A DNA stretch of 64,000 nucleotides from Nymphaea colorata (GCF_008831285.2 NC_045149.1:6501500-6565499); one strand, 5' to 3'. Shown: positions 21,968 to 35,217, counted from the first letter of the stretch. The notes: generated by a model from the sequence alone, not told the origin. Numbers and translations: made by a program.

Positions 21968-22025
21968 AAGAGTGTAACGCTCCAATGTCATACACAACAA
22001 AAGACAAAAAGGAAATAGATGTAGA

Positions 22026-22112
<87 letters not shown>

Positions 22113-25100
22113 AGCGAAAGCAGAACAACCTACATGGTTGGCGTAGGTCCGATCTGTCTATTGTGTATAGATAACTTACCTGCATAATTTACAGGTAGCA
22201 CGATCTGTCCTAGCAGCTAATGTTGCTAAGGAAAAACACTTATTCATACAAACATTACTTTATACATATGTTGGAGAGCCATGATTCTCAAGTCTTAGTC
22301 TCAAACACCATAAAACTGTAAAAGTATGTACAAACAAAAGTGCATAGGGGAAATGTATATGACCCTCCATCCTTTCAACCGCCCAATCAACGAGCAATTC
22401 ATTACATAGTGAGAACCTAATGAAGGCAAATAGTCATAGCCTTAGCACAACTATTGAGTACAATGAAAATCATAACAAGATCTTCGATATATCATTTGAG
22501 TGTACAGTTTATGTATTGATGATTAAAATAATAATGAGTATCACCACTGCAAGAGCTCACTCTAGCACTCATGATAATACTTGAATCGTAGTTCAAAAGG
22601 ATCACTAAGTTTGGTTTGCCGATTTCTATTGCATTCCAGTGAATCATACTCAATTTGAGCCACATAGTTAACTAATCACATCAGTAATAGCAGTAAAAGG
22701 AATTAAACAAATAAATAAATAGATAAACAAACAATTCACAACAGCATGATTTTCAATGATGCATACACCACCCAATTCGTCAGTGTATTTAGGGTAGACT
22801 GTTGCGCAGCTTACAGCCCCAAACACTGAGCCATCTATTTTCTGTCTGGTTCGAAACATGAGCAAGACTAGGTCATAAACTTTTAATATGCATTATTATT
22901 TTCAAATTCTGATATAGTGTCTTAGCAATATACGCATAGAAACATAATAGGGTTCAGGAACTTCTAGGGCTAAAATTGTAATTCATAAACTGTTTCTGAT
23001 GTCAAGAAGCTGGATGTTACAAAGAGAGCACTAAGTAGAACAGTAAGATTGTTTTAGCACAGTTATGTCTTCGGCCTCCCACACCACAAAATACTGCAAG
23101 TAATGAAAAGATGGCTCCTGTTTTGATCATAATCACAAGCCAAGTTGCATCAACTTGAATCTTATGTTAACTGCATGTAGTTTGTAAAGCATCCAATTTA
23201 GAGGGAAAGCCAAATTATACAAAACTGAAAACCTACAGAAATACAGTTTCTGTAAGGTCAGGAGGGGTAATTTGAGATGCACTATTGGATCATATTTTTT
23301 CCAAAGGTCCACATCAATCACAAGCAACTTGATCTCCAAATAAAATAGCTCATATTACCTATTAAGTAATAATTCCACTCAATGAGAAAAAGGACTCACC
23401 ATCTGAGAAGACTCCATCTTTATACTGTTTGATGGTAACAGTCACAAGGGTGGTGTTGCATGGTCCCATCCAGTTTGAGGATCATGTATCTGAATTTCAA
23501 AGAACGCTTCTGTGATGAATTCCACCCTCCCCCTCGATTGCTATGCAATGGTTTATTGGCAGGCTACTAGAAATATCTGATTGTAATGCTAAATCAAGCG
23601 TAGCATCCATATTGTTAATCACATAAACGAGAGACCAAATACCAACACGTCTGTTACCACGTTTGTTCTGCGGAATAATGCAGTAAAACCCTCTTGTGAC
23701 GGATGTCTATGTAGCCCCTACCAGAAATGCAAGAATCCTATTGCTGCCAAATGTAGCAAGCATGAAAAAGGATCATATAAAAACATATGATAAAAATTAA
23801 AGAAAGCAGATAAATTGATCGATTAAAATGACATTAATGACATTCCATCACCTTGTAGGATATATTAATCTAAGTACGACTATACCGACTTGCATAAGCT
23901 TGCAGAATGGGTACATATTTGAAACCAACAAATTTAACCCCAAGTTCCATTTGTAGCTGGGAGGACATACCAGGTGCAATTATATCATACTGGTATCTGA
24001 AGAAAAGTTCAAGATTGGGATTTTACGCTTTCGAGAAACACTGGCACCTAAATTATATCCCAAGGATCAAGACGCATTGATCAATATGAACTAGAAACAT
24101 GGAAACATCATTTAGAGAAGCAAGATTACCTTGTAATACCATCCACAGTCTCCATAAAAGGCTCCCAGTAATCATTTGGGTCTTAAATGACTTCACAACT
24201 GATGAGAAGCTCATAGATGAGTTCAGAATACCTGGCTTCCCCATGCATATCAAAAGCAACATTAGTTAAAGAGAAATTAAACAATGGCACCATCTGCATT
24301 TGTCAAACAGAGAAGGAAGATATATCAGAGTAGCAGGCACAATGTTTCCATCAAATGCTCGATCTGTTTTGGCTTTTAATCCAAGGGTTTGATAAAGATT
24401 CATCAAAAAATAAATATTGCAATAACATCATAATATTTGTACTCCGCTTTTTTTCAAGAGAAATATACAGCTTAAATGCATACTTTTTTTGTTTGTTTAT
24501 AATTAAAATTTCCACAGATATTTCTTAATCATTTTCTAAGAAAAAATAGTATAAAGGTAAGAATTTGTTAGCATTTTATTATCCTATGTTCCGAGATTCC
24601 TCGAGAAAAATAAGATTTTAAAAAACTTCTGAGAAAACTTTCCGAAAAAAAACCTGGTATTTGTGACTATGCATAAAAAAGGAATTCACCTTTCATTGTA
24701 TGATACACATATCATCCTACGTAATCACCAAACCAGCTGTCATCCACATAAAGACTCGGCTACACACTGGCTGGACCAAGGTACATGGACGTTTCAATCC
24801 AGCTATTTCTGTCCTCCATAAACACAGTAGCACACACCCTCCTATTTCCTTTATTAATTCTCCAGACCTGGTGAAATGAACATGCCAATGAAAGCCTACC
24901 TCATTTGAAGGAAAGACCCTAACAAAGTTTTCATGGCATCATTGTAAATTGAGAAAAGTTATGTGTGATTCAAACGAGTTTAGAACATTAAATACTAGTC
25001 TTTTGCCAAAAAGGTCCAATTCACATTTATGTGCCAATGGCCCTCTTACCATATCCAGGACAGAGTCCAAACCTAAGGCAGCATGGACCCCAACCTGATG

Positions 25101-26700
25101 GCATGCAGGGGATAAACTACATACCAAAACCAACTTGTGCCAGCATGTTTATTGTTCATGAACCATAATAAGTGGTTCCTAGATGCCAAGCCCAGAACGA
25201 AGCCCTGATGTAACTGGTTCCAGCTCTTGGTTCTCTTTAAAAAACAAGAGACTAAATGATAAAAGAGAGGTGTTGGTTGATCTGGAGTCTAGACATCCAA
25301 TACTAGCACAAGTACAGCAAACAGGAAAAACGACAGGACTGGCAGCTCTGAGAAGTCACTACTATGAAGCACTCCTGAAGTGAATGAACTAACCATGTAC
25401 ACTATTCAAAAAGTATGCCAGCTATTTGGTTCTGACCCAAGTTGATACCTCCCAAAGCTATTAAAAGTTAAATAAATAAGTTGGATGCAGAATCATGCGG
25501 TATTGACAGATTAAGGTATGCTTTGTATTTAACCTATCAATGTATCAGTACCTCCATTCAAGAACTAAGCAACATATATCTTACTTTAATACAACTTTTT
25601 AAGATACACAATCTTCTAAATATCTTTCTGCTATATTACCAAATAGTATGCAGAACAGTATTAGCACAACATAAACAAGATATGAGATTTGTGTACTTAT
25701 TTCCCATTAGTCAGAAAAGGAGTTCAACAATCTTCTCACCTTTCCACTATGGTCATCAAGGAATTATGAAAAATGAATTCGCTTCTGCATTGAAAATGAC
25801 ATGCATTTGCAGCTATCAGTCAGCACAAATCCTTTATGACTTTAATTCACTGCTAACGAGGAATGTACGGAAATTCATGATTCAGACATAATAAATGTCA
25901 GCTGTGAGATATAGACATGAGACAGAAAAAGAGCATACCTACTTTATCATGTGGTGTCCAATGGCTAAATGGTTCATATATGTCTAAGTTCAGATGACTC
26001 CTAGATACTGTCTTCAGGACATTGGTCACCGAAGAAGATGTCACTCTGCATGCATCATACAGTGGGATTCATCTGCTTTTGGAGGAACCTTGCCAGCAAT
26101 GCATGCCAGAGCAACATGCCCAGGAGGAGCGTCAAGCAGCCAGAAGGAAATGCTGTTTACTCTTTTCTGTTTCTTGACATAACCAACAAGCTGGAAGACC
26201 AAAGGAGCTGTTAAAGGAACATCATCATCATCTATGGTACTTTGGATGCTCACGCTGCACAATTAGTAATGTAAGGCTGAATTAACTGCAGCAAATGAAG
26301 GACAAGCTGTATCTAGTATGTACAAGAATTTAAATAAATAAATCCATACTTTTGAATTGTAAATATCAACAAAGAGGATACCCTTGGCACAATAAGATGC
26401 TATATGGATATTTTCTTCCTTGAACCGCTTCTCCTGTCACACTGAACAAAGCTAAATCTGCCAATCACTTCGTTCAACCCCTAGAAGAAGCAGCTGCAGC
26501 TCTTTCAGATTCCAGGGGGCATATCTTGTCATCAGGGAGAATCCGTTTGACATGTTGGCTGTCAAAGGGTGTAGAAAAACCATCAACTTTGCAGAAGACA
26601 ATATGTCGAAACTCATAACCTTAACCAAGTAAACTTTATTAATGGGTTCTTCAGGAAATTATCCAACAGAATTATCTACCCTGAAATACAGCGAGATATT
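20840..26700 (-). pseudogene. Truncated VPS13 duplicate (unprocessed pseudogene)
   Basis: This region matches 49,611-58,790 of the VPS13 gene, in the same order and strand, including introns, so it arose by DNA duplication and not via mRNA. Matched pieces are: 20,841-21,235 to the exon at 49,324-50,085 (WPNLSG..., LSSLTAPG.LEIL); 23,400-23,640 to the 51,963-52,463 exon; 23,645-23,720 to the 53,801-54,070 exon; 23,860-24,000 and 24,130-24,290 to the two exons at 54,174-54,665; 25,720-25,880 to the 57,781-57,939 exon; 25,950-26,260 to the 58,012-58,342 exon; 26,360-26,700 to the 58,438-58,803 exon. Frameshifts, stops and missing exons break it. An extra block of about 1 kb with microsatellites (22,010-23,030) has no counterpart. 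It lacks both ends of the gene. Confidence 0.85.
21926..22109. repeat. Compound microsatellites (TG)n(AG)n and (CA)n(TA)n
   Basis: A TG/AG run at 21,926-21,967 and a CA-to-TA run at 22,028-22,109, inside an intron-derived part of the VPS13 pseudogene. ORFs called here are repeat translations. Confidence 0.95.
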
Positions 26701-26833
26701 AAATTCTTATATGAAACGCTACAGAGTGCAACCATCTCTGCAGATAGGGTTTCAAGCTCCTGTACGCTAGTTTCTTTAATTTCAATTCATCAGCTTTGCC
26801 AGACTGTGGGTTAAACTCTCAGATTGTAGATAG

Positions 26834-29542
26834 TTAGCCACTCAATATACTGCCACCAGATAAAACAATTGACAAGTTATTTTCTTTCCTTGTCTCTTCT
26901 TTATGTCTTCTTTCTGCCAATAACAGTTGAAAGGTAAGATGCATTAAAAAATCCAAAAATAAACATTTGATTGTAATTTTTGACTTTTCATCAACTCTGT
27001 ACTCAGAAACCTGGGCCATTTCTAGAATATTATGAGTAACACCATCGAAGGCAATAGGCAGCTGACTCAACTTCTCTGCCCATTTTAATGCCCTTGAAGG
27101 CATGCCTTGTTTGCAGAAGTGCGTAAGTAACACATTTACTGTAACAATATTTGGAACAAAGGCCAACTTCAGCAGTTTACCAAACACGATAGGAGCCCTA
27201 TCAAGTGCATCCTTGCAGATACCATTCAGGATGGTATTGTAGCTAAACGTGTTTGGGGCAATGCTTAGTGAAACAACTTCATCAAGCATCTTCAAGGCTT
27301 GAGCTGTCATATAGCTATTGCAAAGTGCATGAATCCATATATTGTACGTAACAATATCAGGGCAACACCCATCAAAGGACATTTTGTTCACAAACTCCAT
27401 TGCATTAACCATATCAGATGCCTTACAGTAAGCATCAATAAGAGTATTGTAGGTGACAATATCAGAGGCTAGGCCATCATTATGCAAATGAATAAATGTG
27501 GTCTTTGCCATCTTAAGTTTGCCCACCTTACAGAGGCCATTAATGATGATATTTTTTGTAAACAAGTCAGGCAGAAGTCCTTTGTTCTTCATTTCAGTCT
27601 CCAAGTCAAGTGCCTTAGATAAGTTGCCAATCTTACAGTACCCATCGATCAGAGCATTATACGTATAATTGTTGGGCACAAGGCCTCTTCTTGACATCTG
27701 AAGAAAGTACTGAAATGCTTCAGTCATGCAATTCATTTTACAAAGGCCATTGATGAAAGCGGTATAAGCAATGACATCCGGAAAGACATTTTCATCTTCC
27801 ATCTTCTTCCAGAGATTAAAGGCTTTTGCAGCATCCCCTAGTCGAAAATAATTATCAATCATTATTGTAAAAGCAACTTTATCAGCATGCCACCCCTTGT
27901 CAAACATATCTGACACAAGTTCGACAGCAGCATCCATTTTGCTTTTCCTACACAAGCTCATCAGCAGCGAGTTATAGGTAACATGTGATGGTTGACATCC
28001 AAACCTCAGCATCTCCTGGTACACAGCAAAAGCCTCTTCTACTTGCTCACCTCTGGCATAACCTGCAATAAGTGTATTAAACGTGACCAGGCACGGGGAA
28101 ACACCCTTATCTATCATGTAGTGGAAAAGTTCGATAGCTTCCTCCATTCGTCCTGTCCAGCAGCACCTACAAATTAGTGTATTGAACGTGCAAGAATCAG
28201 GAGGAACACACCTTTCCAGCATATTCCTTAAAACTCTGTCCGCATTCTCTTTCTTCCCAAATTTGCTACAACCGGAGAGCAGAATGTTGAAAGTAAAACT
28301 ATCGGGTGAAAGGCCTTTCTCAAGCATTTCAACATATATAGCGTTAGCCTCATCAATGTCACCAACTTTACAATAGCCACAAAGGAGCGTGTTGTATGTG
28401 ACAGCATTAGGTGAAATCCCCTCTTCTAGTGTCATCCTGTCAAATATTTTTCTCGCTTCAGCCATGTTGCCTCTTTTGCAAGCTCCATTTAGTAATGTAT
28501 TATATGTAATCGTGTTTGGATTGCAGCCACTACTTCTCATAAAACTTAATAAATCAAAAGCATCTGACATACGACCACCAGTGCAGCAGGAGTTAATAAC
28601 AATATTAAAAGTGAAAGCGTCAGGATGACAGCCATACTTATGCATAACTGCCAAAAGGCTCTTCCCTCTTTCCAAATCGCCATTTCCGCATGAACCAAGA
28701 ATGATATTATTCAAAGTGCGAATGCTAGGCTGAGGTCCTTTAGCCAAACTATCCCTAAACAATCTCCAGGCAGCGGCACAATCACCCAACTTGAACAGAG
28801 AACTAATAAGGATGCTAAGGCCAGACGGGCTGGGCATAACTCCTATATTCCTCATCCTACTGAGTGTATCGACTGCCATTGAAACCAATCCAGCACGCAC
28901 ATAGGCTCTAAGAAGCGAATCATACACAGATACATCCGAACCATACAAATCGAAAGTTGCGCAAAGAAACTCAAAAAAGTCACAAGCATTATCACCTATG
29001 CTTCGCCCGACCATGTAAGAGAGCACGTCTTGACAGAGCAATTTCATTCCTTTCCTAGAAAGATGATGAGCAAGGATGCAACAGTCCTGAAAGAAGCACG
29101 GGAAATGGCACTTGAAGACCATCTTGAAGAATAGAAATGCCGATGACCCATCTATGTGCTTTGCTAGAAACTTCATGATATCTGCAAGGAGAGAAAGCTC
29201 CAGATAGGAAAAGAACCTTCTGAGAAGGAAGAGCCTGCCTGTTTTCACCATTCTGGACAAACCCATTAGGATGCGATTTTGCTCCACTCGAGTAAGCGCC
29301 AATGAGTGAGAAGTGGAAGGCAGCGAACAACAAGGTGAAGGCAAAAGCTGATCAATGAGAATGGTTGTGAGATTAGGTTCCCCATATTTTGAGTTCTTAT
29401 AGGTACCATGAGAAGGAAACGGAAATGTCGGGTGAAGCTCCTGAGATGTGAATAATCGGATGAAGAGGAAGGGGGATGGACGCATCTTACTGGAGAAATG
29501 GTGGCAGAGTTGCAAACATCGGCGGTCCCAGAAAACCGCCAT
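26834..29542 (-). CDS. P-class pentatricopeptide repeat (PPR) protein
   Basis: A single uninterrupted 902-codon frame. ATG at 29,540-29,542 is the first Met, followed by an Arg-, Ser- and Phe-rich N terminus (RRCLQLCHHFSS, FIRLFTSQ) suited to a mitochondrial or plastid targeting peptide. From about residue 195 to 835 it consists of about 18 tandem 35-residue PPR motifs, for example VTYNTLLCGYCKVGDIDEA and YTYNALIDGYCKIGNLSKA. No E, DYW or SMR domain follows, so it is P class. Such proteins bind specific organellar RNAs and act in stabilisation, splicing or translation. The last 60 or so residues after ILEMA are not PPR-like and are Lys/Glu-rich; they may be lineage-specific. It lies between a VPS13 pseudogene and the VPS13 gene, all on the minus strand. 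The RNA target cannot be read from this by eye. Confidence 0.93.
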   Translation of the reverse strand: MAVFWDRRCLQLCHHFSSKMRPSPFLFIRLFTSQELHPTFPFPSHGTYKNSKYGEPNLTTILIDQLLPSPCCSLPSTSHSLALTRVEQNRILMGLSRMVKTGRLFLLRRFFSYLELSLLADIMKFLAKHIDGSSAFLFFKMVFKCHFPCFFQDCCILAHHLSRKGMKLLCQDVLSYMVGRSIGDNACDFFEFLCATFDLYGSDVSVYDSLLRAYVRAGLVSMAVDTLSRMRNIGVMPSPSGLSILISSLFKLGDCAAAWRLFRDSLAKGPQPSIRTLNNIILGSCGNGDLERGKSLLAVMHKYGCHPDAFTFNIVINSCCTGGRMSDAFDLLSFMRSSGCNPNTITYNTLLNGACKRGNMAEARKIFDRMTLEEGISPNAVTYNTLLCGYCKVGDIDEANAIYVEMLEKGLSPDSFTFNILLSGCSKFGKKENADRVLRNMLERCVPPDSCTFNTLICRCCWTGRMEEAIELFHYMIDKGVSPCLVTFNTLIAGYARGEQVEEAFAVYQEMLRFGCQPSHVTYNSLLMSLCRKSKMDAAVELVSDMFDKGWHADKVAFTIMIDNYFRLGDAAKAFNLWKKMEDENVFPDVIAYTAFINGLCKMNCMTEAFQYFLQMSRRGLVPNNYTYNALIDGYCKIGNLSKALDLETEMKNKGLLPDLFTKNIIINGLCKVGKLKMAKTTFIHLHNDGLASDIVTYNTLIDAYCKASDMVNAMEFVNKMSFDGCCPDIVTYNIWIHALCNSYMTAQALKMLDEVVSLSIAPNTFSYNTILNGICKDALDRAPIVFGKLLKLAFVPNIVTVNVLLTHFCKQGMPSRALKWAEKLSQLPIAFDGVTHNILEMAQVSEYRVDEKSKITIKCLFLDFLMHLTFQLLLAERRHKEETRKENNLSIVLSGGSILSG

Positions 29543-29712
29543 TAGAGGAGAGGCCTGAGATGAAGGTGCTCATTGTTTTATCATGTCTCGTTCACGAAAG
29601 CGTGGATCTGCGCATCTGCACTCTTGACCATGGGCAGGAGTTCTTCCGATGATTCCAACTTTGGATATCGACAGGAGCCGGTCCGTGACCCCATCCCGAG
29701 CGGAATCCAGCG

Positions 29713-29722
29713 AGTTTTATAA
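29713..29722 (-). promoter_or_regulatory. Possible TATA box of the PPR gene
   Basis: On the minus strand CTTATAAAAC lies about 175 bases upstream of the PPR start codon. The spacing suits a short 5' UTR, but AT-rich plant DNA gives many such matches. Confidence 0.3.
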
Positions 29723-29729
29723 GAAGGGG

Positions 29730-30640
29730 GGGCCTTTGATTGGCGAGAAACCAAGAGACTTGAAAAAAAAACTGGTTTTTAGGTTTCATCTTCTATTAAC
29801 GAGATGGAACTTAGCTCCTTTTTGCACTTTTGAAGATCTATTTAAATTTTAAATCAAAAGTTTTTACAAGGGACTTTTGACTCGTTTGTGATGAGTAAGT
29901 GGATCATGTTTCATTTGATTTTGTTTCTCAACAGATTCTTGTGCTTTAACTTGTTTATTTTTAAAGTTATTTGATCCTACCATTTAGAAAGTCGAACTCT
30001 CGTTCAATCCTTTTATCTCCTCCATATGGCATGGTTCGCGTTGGTGCCTCAGGTACCTTTTCCGTCGTGCTTCAACTTTGTGTTGATAGCTTCCTTGAGT
30101 TGATGTTTTGACAATTTCAAATAAAAAATTAACACCTACCAGCTCTCATCCGACTGTTGCACCAGCACCAGCTCCCTTAAGGACTCTGCTATGAACTTTT
30201 GAGGTTTTGTATGAAAAACACGTTTTATTAAGTACATTAAGAAAACAGATTTAAAGATCTGATTGGCAAAGCAACGAGACCGTTGATGATGTTGTGCATC
30301 TTCCTTCTTTTTGTCGTTAAAGCTGCAGTACCACTAAAATATCGATAACATAGAAAAACTCGAAGACTCTCGAGCAACTTTTGATAGCGAAATAACGAAA
30401 TGATCAATGCAGAGCAAGAGCTTCCCATTGCTCTGATTAGCTAAGTTACGTGCTTGATAATAGCTTAGATAACAGATCGTAAAAAGAAAATGACCGAAAA
30501 GTCAGCGACGAGAATCCCGTTCCTTCAACTCTTTATAATTATTGTCACGCAAATGAAAACAAAAAAGTGACCTATAAATAATAAAGCAAATCTAGAGTCA
30601 GAATAAGGACGAAGTGTTTTTCTTTATAATTGAACAAACA
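29730..30640. other. Intergenic region between PPR gene and VPS13 3' end
   Basis: No supported gene. The VPS13 3' UTR is expected in the right part (about 30,640-31,020), but I cannot place the poly(A) site. Confidence 0.5.
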
Positions 30641-30933
30641 TATTACATGTCACAAGAAGCTCTGAGAACCCCAAGAGACATATCAGGAACAAAAGTACTC
30701 GTATTTACAAGCCGCAACAACCTCATTGTAAAGAACATCAAACGCCAAGCCTCTTGATGGACGCCACCAATTATTGGCAAGCGATGTCCATCAGATCAGC
30801 ATATACAGTCCTCTTGGGTAGTCACATAAACCTTCCCGTTCTACAAACCAAGGCAGCTAAGTTTGCCTATTTTACTGACGAAATTTGCTTAGAAGTTGCA
30901 GAAACGTGGGACTGATAGCTGCAGAGGACTACA

Positions 30934-31061
30934 AGAATTGAACACCGCAGCAAACAAATCCTGCGTAGCTTCATGTGGGTGATTCAACTCAGAACTGCAA
31001 GAATTGAGCAAGGCCGCAAATCAATCCTGCAAAGCTTCTCGTAGGCGAGAGGATTCAACTC
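30934..31061. repeat. Imperfect tandem duplication across the VPS13 stop codon
   Basis: Two ~60-base units, at about 30,934-30,992 and 31,002-31,061, share the order GAATTGA, CCGCA, AATCCTGC, AGCTTC, GATTCAACTC. The right unit covers the last 13 codons and the stop (31,021-31,023) of the VPS13 frame; the left unit is in the 3' UTR. Confidence 0.7.
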
Positions 31062-33167
31062 TCACGGGCTTCCAGTTCAGGTCCTGCCATTTTTGTCGCA
31101 ATGCGACAAACTGGAGAGCATCACTGTTTACCTGATATAAGTAACAAGCCCAAGGATAAGAATTTGGAGCCTTCCAAACGGTTTGCTCCTCAAACTCTGC
31201 ATCCGAAACAAGGCTTTCATGCACACAGTATGCAGCATCGTGCCTGGGCTCAGTATAGTCTGCTACAGCCACACATCCGATTGACACAAAACCTTCAGGA
31301 GGTCGTGGGTACCAGATGGATACTTTTGTCACATAGTCATCGAAACAATTTCTCCACACCTGTCAGTAACACATCGAGTTAAATATTCAAAAAATTTTTA
31401 GGAGAAGGCACAATAATATAATCTGGAAATCTTGCTTCAAACTTATAATGCATCCAAAAGAAGAAAAAAGACAAGATAGGACTACATCATGTGAAAGGAC
31501 AAAAAGAAATGAAGCTGCAGCTATGATGTTAAAGATAGCCCAATGTCTGCCCACGTGCACTATTCTCATGGACATGTATGCCGTATCCAGAGTTTCAACC
31601 TCCCTCTCTGTTGGGTAAACGGGAGGCCTCCTCAGAGGCTATCAGTAGGCTTTCATTGCAGGATGGGCAAAAGATAAACAGGAAGCTAGGTTTCAGACTT
31701 TAGTACATGCACCTTGCTGATAACAGAATCCACACAACAGAACCTTGGCTATTAAACTTCAAGCTTTGAAGTTGTAATGCACAAGGTCTGATCAACAATT
31801 TAGATAATTGAAATATGATGATCAAACCTGCGAGCAGACATACCAGATCATAACCTAAAGGGAGTGCAAACTTTCCAGAAACATTTTGGTACACAGCAGC
31901 CACATTTGGCGGATAACTGCCAAGACGGACTATGTCACCCACAGAGACATAGCTGCAAGAGACAACCACAGATCTCATCAGATGACAATACAAAATATTT
32001 AAACTCAATTAGAAGAAATGTCCATGCATAACAATCCAAACAAAAGGATTGAGTGGAATAAGTGTGACTACGCATGTCTACTTTGTAGAGAACTGGAATG
32101 AATGGAGAAAAATGTTACTGCTGAAAATAATCAGACATGCTAGAGAGGAGAGAGTAATCAGGTAAACAGGAACAGCGTTATGGAGATGCTTTACCCATCT
32201 GGGCAGATTGGGCTCCATATACTGCATACTTCTGCATCATCCCCTACCTAAAAAGAAAAATAAAAAAAATGAAGCACAAGTGCATAACCAAGAGAGATCA
32301 AATACTGATGAACTGATCAGAGTCATCAGACAGACCTGCTTGGGGCACAAAGCAAACCGAACTCTCTGATCACTGCTCCAGATCTTCAGAAAATTGACAG
32401 TATAATCTTGAAATTTCTCACTGGGAGCTAAATCTGAAGATAAAAATTCCCTCGTCCTTATCACAGGTTTCACTTGACTAGGAGACACACTTCCACCAGC
32501 TTCATCACAGGGAAAAAACACATAATGCTTGATTGAGGGAACCTGCTCAAAAGCATCCGAGTGGTGAATCACCAGAAGTTAAGAAAAGATCATCTGTGAA
32601 GGAAAAGTAGGAATCTAACCTTCAAACGCAGGCTTCTCATTCTTGAAAGGTATGCTTTCCATGTCTTACGCACTGTGAAGCAGATTCTTGTAGCTTCACT
32701 ATCTGATGCCACTTCCTCATCATTGACATTGCATTTGACCACACGAACAAAATTTTGAGATCTTCTGAAATTTCTGAGATGGAGAATCAGATGCGTTGGT
32801 TTTGCATAACCAACTTTTGCCAGTTCCAATGCCAGGAGTTCTTCCCATGGCACATCCCATAAAATCTTACATGGTTTCCTATCCAACTTGTCAGGAACAG
32901 AACACTGAACCAGGAATAAAGTGCAATCAAATCCAACTCTAAGAAATAATGCAAAGGAATAAAAAATTATTACTGATAATATAGAAAACAACATTTTCAG
33001 AAAAAAACCTGCAGCATAATGACACGCCTGTTTGTAATGAGAAAAGTGCGGCGATGTGGCAGCATGAAATGTTCTTCATAGAAGTCAGTCCAGGCAAATT
33101 TTGACGGTTCTTTGAATATTTCTGTACACCCAAAATGCCTGCTTGCTTCTGCAAGATACAACACCAT
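31021..33167 (-). CDS. VPS13: VPS13 exon block 5: PH-like region and C-terminal VPS62-like end
   Basis: Six exons. The first two (33,009-33,167 and 32,620-32,904) encode FAWTDFYEEHFMLPHRRTFL followed by ITNRRVIMLQ and KILWDVPWEELLALEL, a PH-like fold at the C terminus of plant VPS13. The exon at 32,336-32,542 is a linker. The last three (32,195-32,247, 31,844-31,952, 31,021-31,359) encode two VPS62-like units, VCSIWSPICPDGYVSVGD and VSIWYPRPPEGFVSIGCVAV, then the terminal YPWACYLYQV...FVALRQ block. Splice phases close exactly (for example GATG-G/C codon split at 32,195 and 31,952). The frame ends LREALQD-stop. Confidence 0.92.
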
Positions 33168-34499
33168 CTACAGAAGAACAAAATATATAAGAGAACATCA
33201 TTAACCATATATTAAGAGAAAGTTTCTATGCGAAGATCCAGATTTTTCAAATACAATATTTTGTAGTTCTAATTACAATCACAAAAGCTAATGACATTAA
33301 TCATATTAGTATAACTGGTGGCATGTCAAATATGGTTTCACTGCAACATCCGTCTATAAGAAAAAGTTTAAAAATTCCAAATCTCAAACATCAGCAGCGT
33401 CAGCCGGATAAAACAGAAATATAAGTTCTCATATCAACATCAACAGTTAGGAATTTCATGATCTAGCCATGCCAATAAATAACCTTTACATCACAAAAGC
33501 TAATGACATTAATCATATTAGTATAACTGGTGGCATGTTAAATATGGTTTCATTGTAACATCCATCTATAAAAGATAAAAAACTTCAAATCTCAAACATC
33601 AGCAGTATCATCTGGATAAAACAGAAATGAGAAATACAAGTTCTCATATCTTCATCGACAGTTAGGAGTTTCATGATCTAGGCATCTAGCCATGCCAATC
33701 AATAATCTTCACATTAGTCCAGTCAACCAGCCCATGGGAGACCAACCATCTCAATATCAAATCCAACAGAAACAGTTGTTACATATATACAAGCAAAAAA
33801 ATAGCATTTACAATAAAAAGGTACTTTTTTCTTGGTTGTGTTCCCAGGCCAAATATCCCATATCTGAGCCTGAAGGTGCAAATAACAATTTTTTGCATGA
33901 AAATTTTAGAAAATCTAAGTTATTTCTTGGAAACACAAGTTTATTGTGAAATAGATGATGTTATCATGACTAAGGAAAAGTATATCTCCATGTTATAAAA
34001 AAAAAAGGCTACAATGACAGCAAGCAAGATTTGGCAAGATAACTCTACACGATGATGAGGGAAAAAAACAGTTATAAGAAATGTGTAGCCATATCACAAA
34101 TGCAGATATTACACAATCCCAGCCATTAAAACAAACTTTTCAAAAAGAAAATTTTGGAAATATGAGGAAGACAAAAAAGAATATATTATATTATATGATT
34201 ATATCCACAATTATATATTTGTATCGTATCCAAAATTGTTTTATATTCAATTGATTTCTTTCAAAAATTCTGAAAAAAAGGGAAAAGGGAGGTGAGGCAA
34301 CTGGCAGACACACACATAGAGAGAGAGAGAGTGAATGGGATCAGATTTTGCCATTTCCCATACATATGTATAAATTACTGGACTGCTATGGCCAGGGTTT
34401 GGCCGTAGCAATCCTACGACACATGCACACATGCCTCGATGCATTATATTGGGACTGTTAGTGGAGGGGATCCCATTCACCACGTATATATATGGAAGA

Positions 34500-34563
<64 letters not shown>

Positions 34564-35166
34564 TGGGTCCCATGTATATTAGTTAGTATTGTTATACTAG
34601 TCGTTCACCGACCAGAAAGAGAAAGGAAATGAACCAAATATGGGAATGACCAAAAACCTACTAGTCGTTCACCAACCAGCGAGAACTAGTTGACCTTGTT
34701 GGTTGGCTACTCCATAGTCCATGGTCCCACTGAAAACATGGCCACAGACTTGCTGGCTGGCTAACGACTTAGGATAACTAGTGGGACTAGATGCATAGGG
34801 CAACAGTGTTAAGCTACCCTCACCATAAAAAGAAGAGAAGAACAAGCTCCTCCAGAAAAGAATAAACAGAAAGAACAGGCACGACATGAAAAGACAATGT
34901 CCTAATCACTGGAAGAAAGGGACCACAATACCATTCTTCATATAACAAACTTCCACTTTGAATAAATCTAAGTTATGCTTCAGTATTACATCGGCACACC
35001 ATAGGAAAATAAACAAGACAAATCAAAATTCTCATACGTGAACTACAACTTATTAAGAAGTGTTGCAGCCAGAACCTATAGGAACTTCATGTTAGAATGT
35101 ATGCATTCCTATATATATATATATATCTTATGTATATTACATATATTAGTGTGCTAATATATGTCT

Positions 35167-35217
<51 letters not shown>

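Noticed and set aside
21861-22185. Cys/Val-rich ORFs
   Set aside because: Translations of CA/TG and TA microsatellites.
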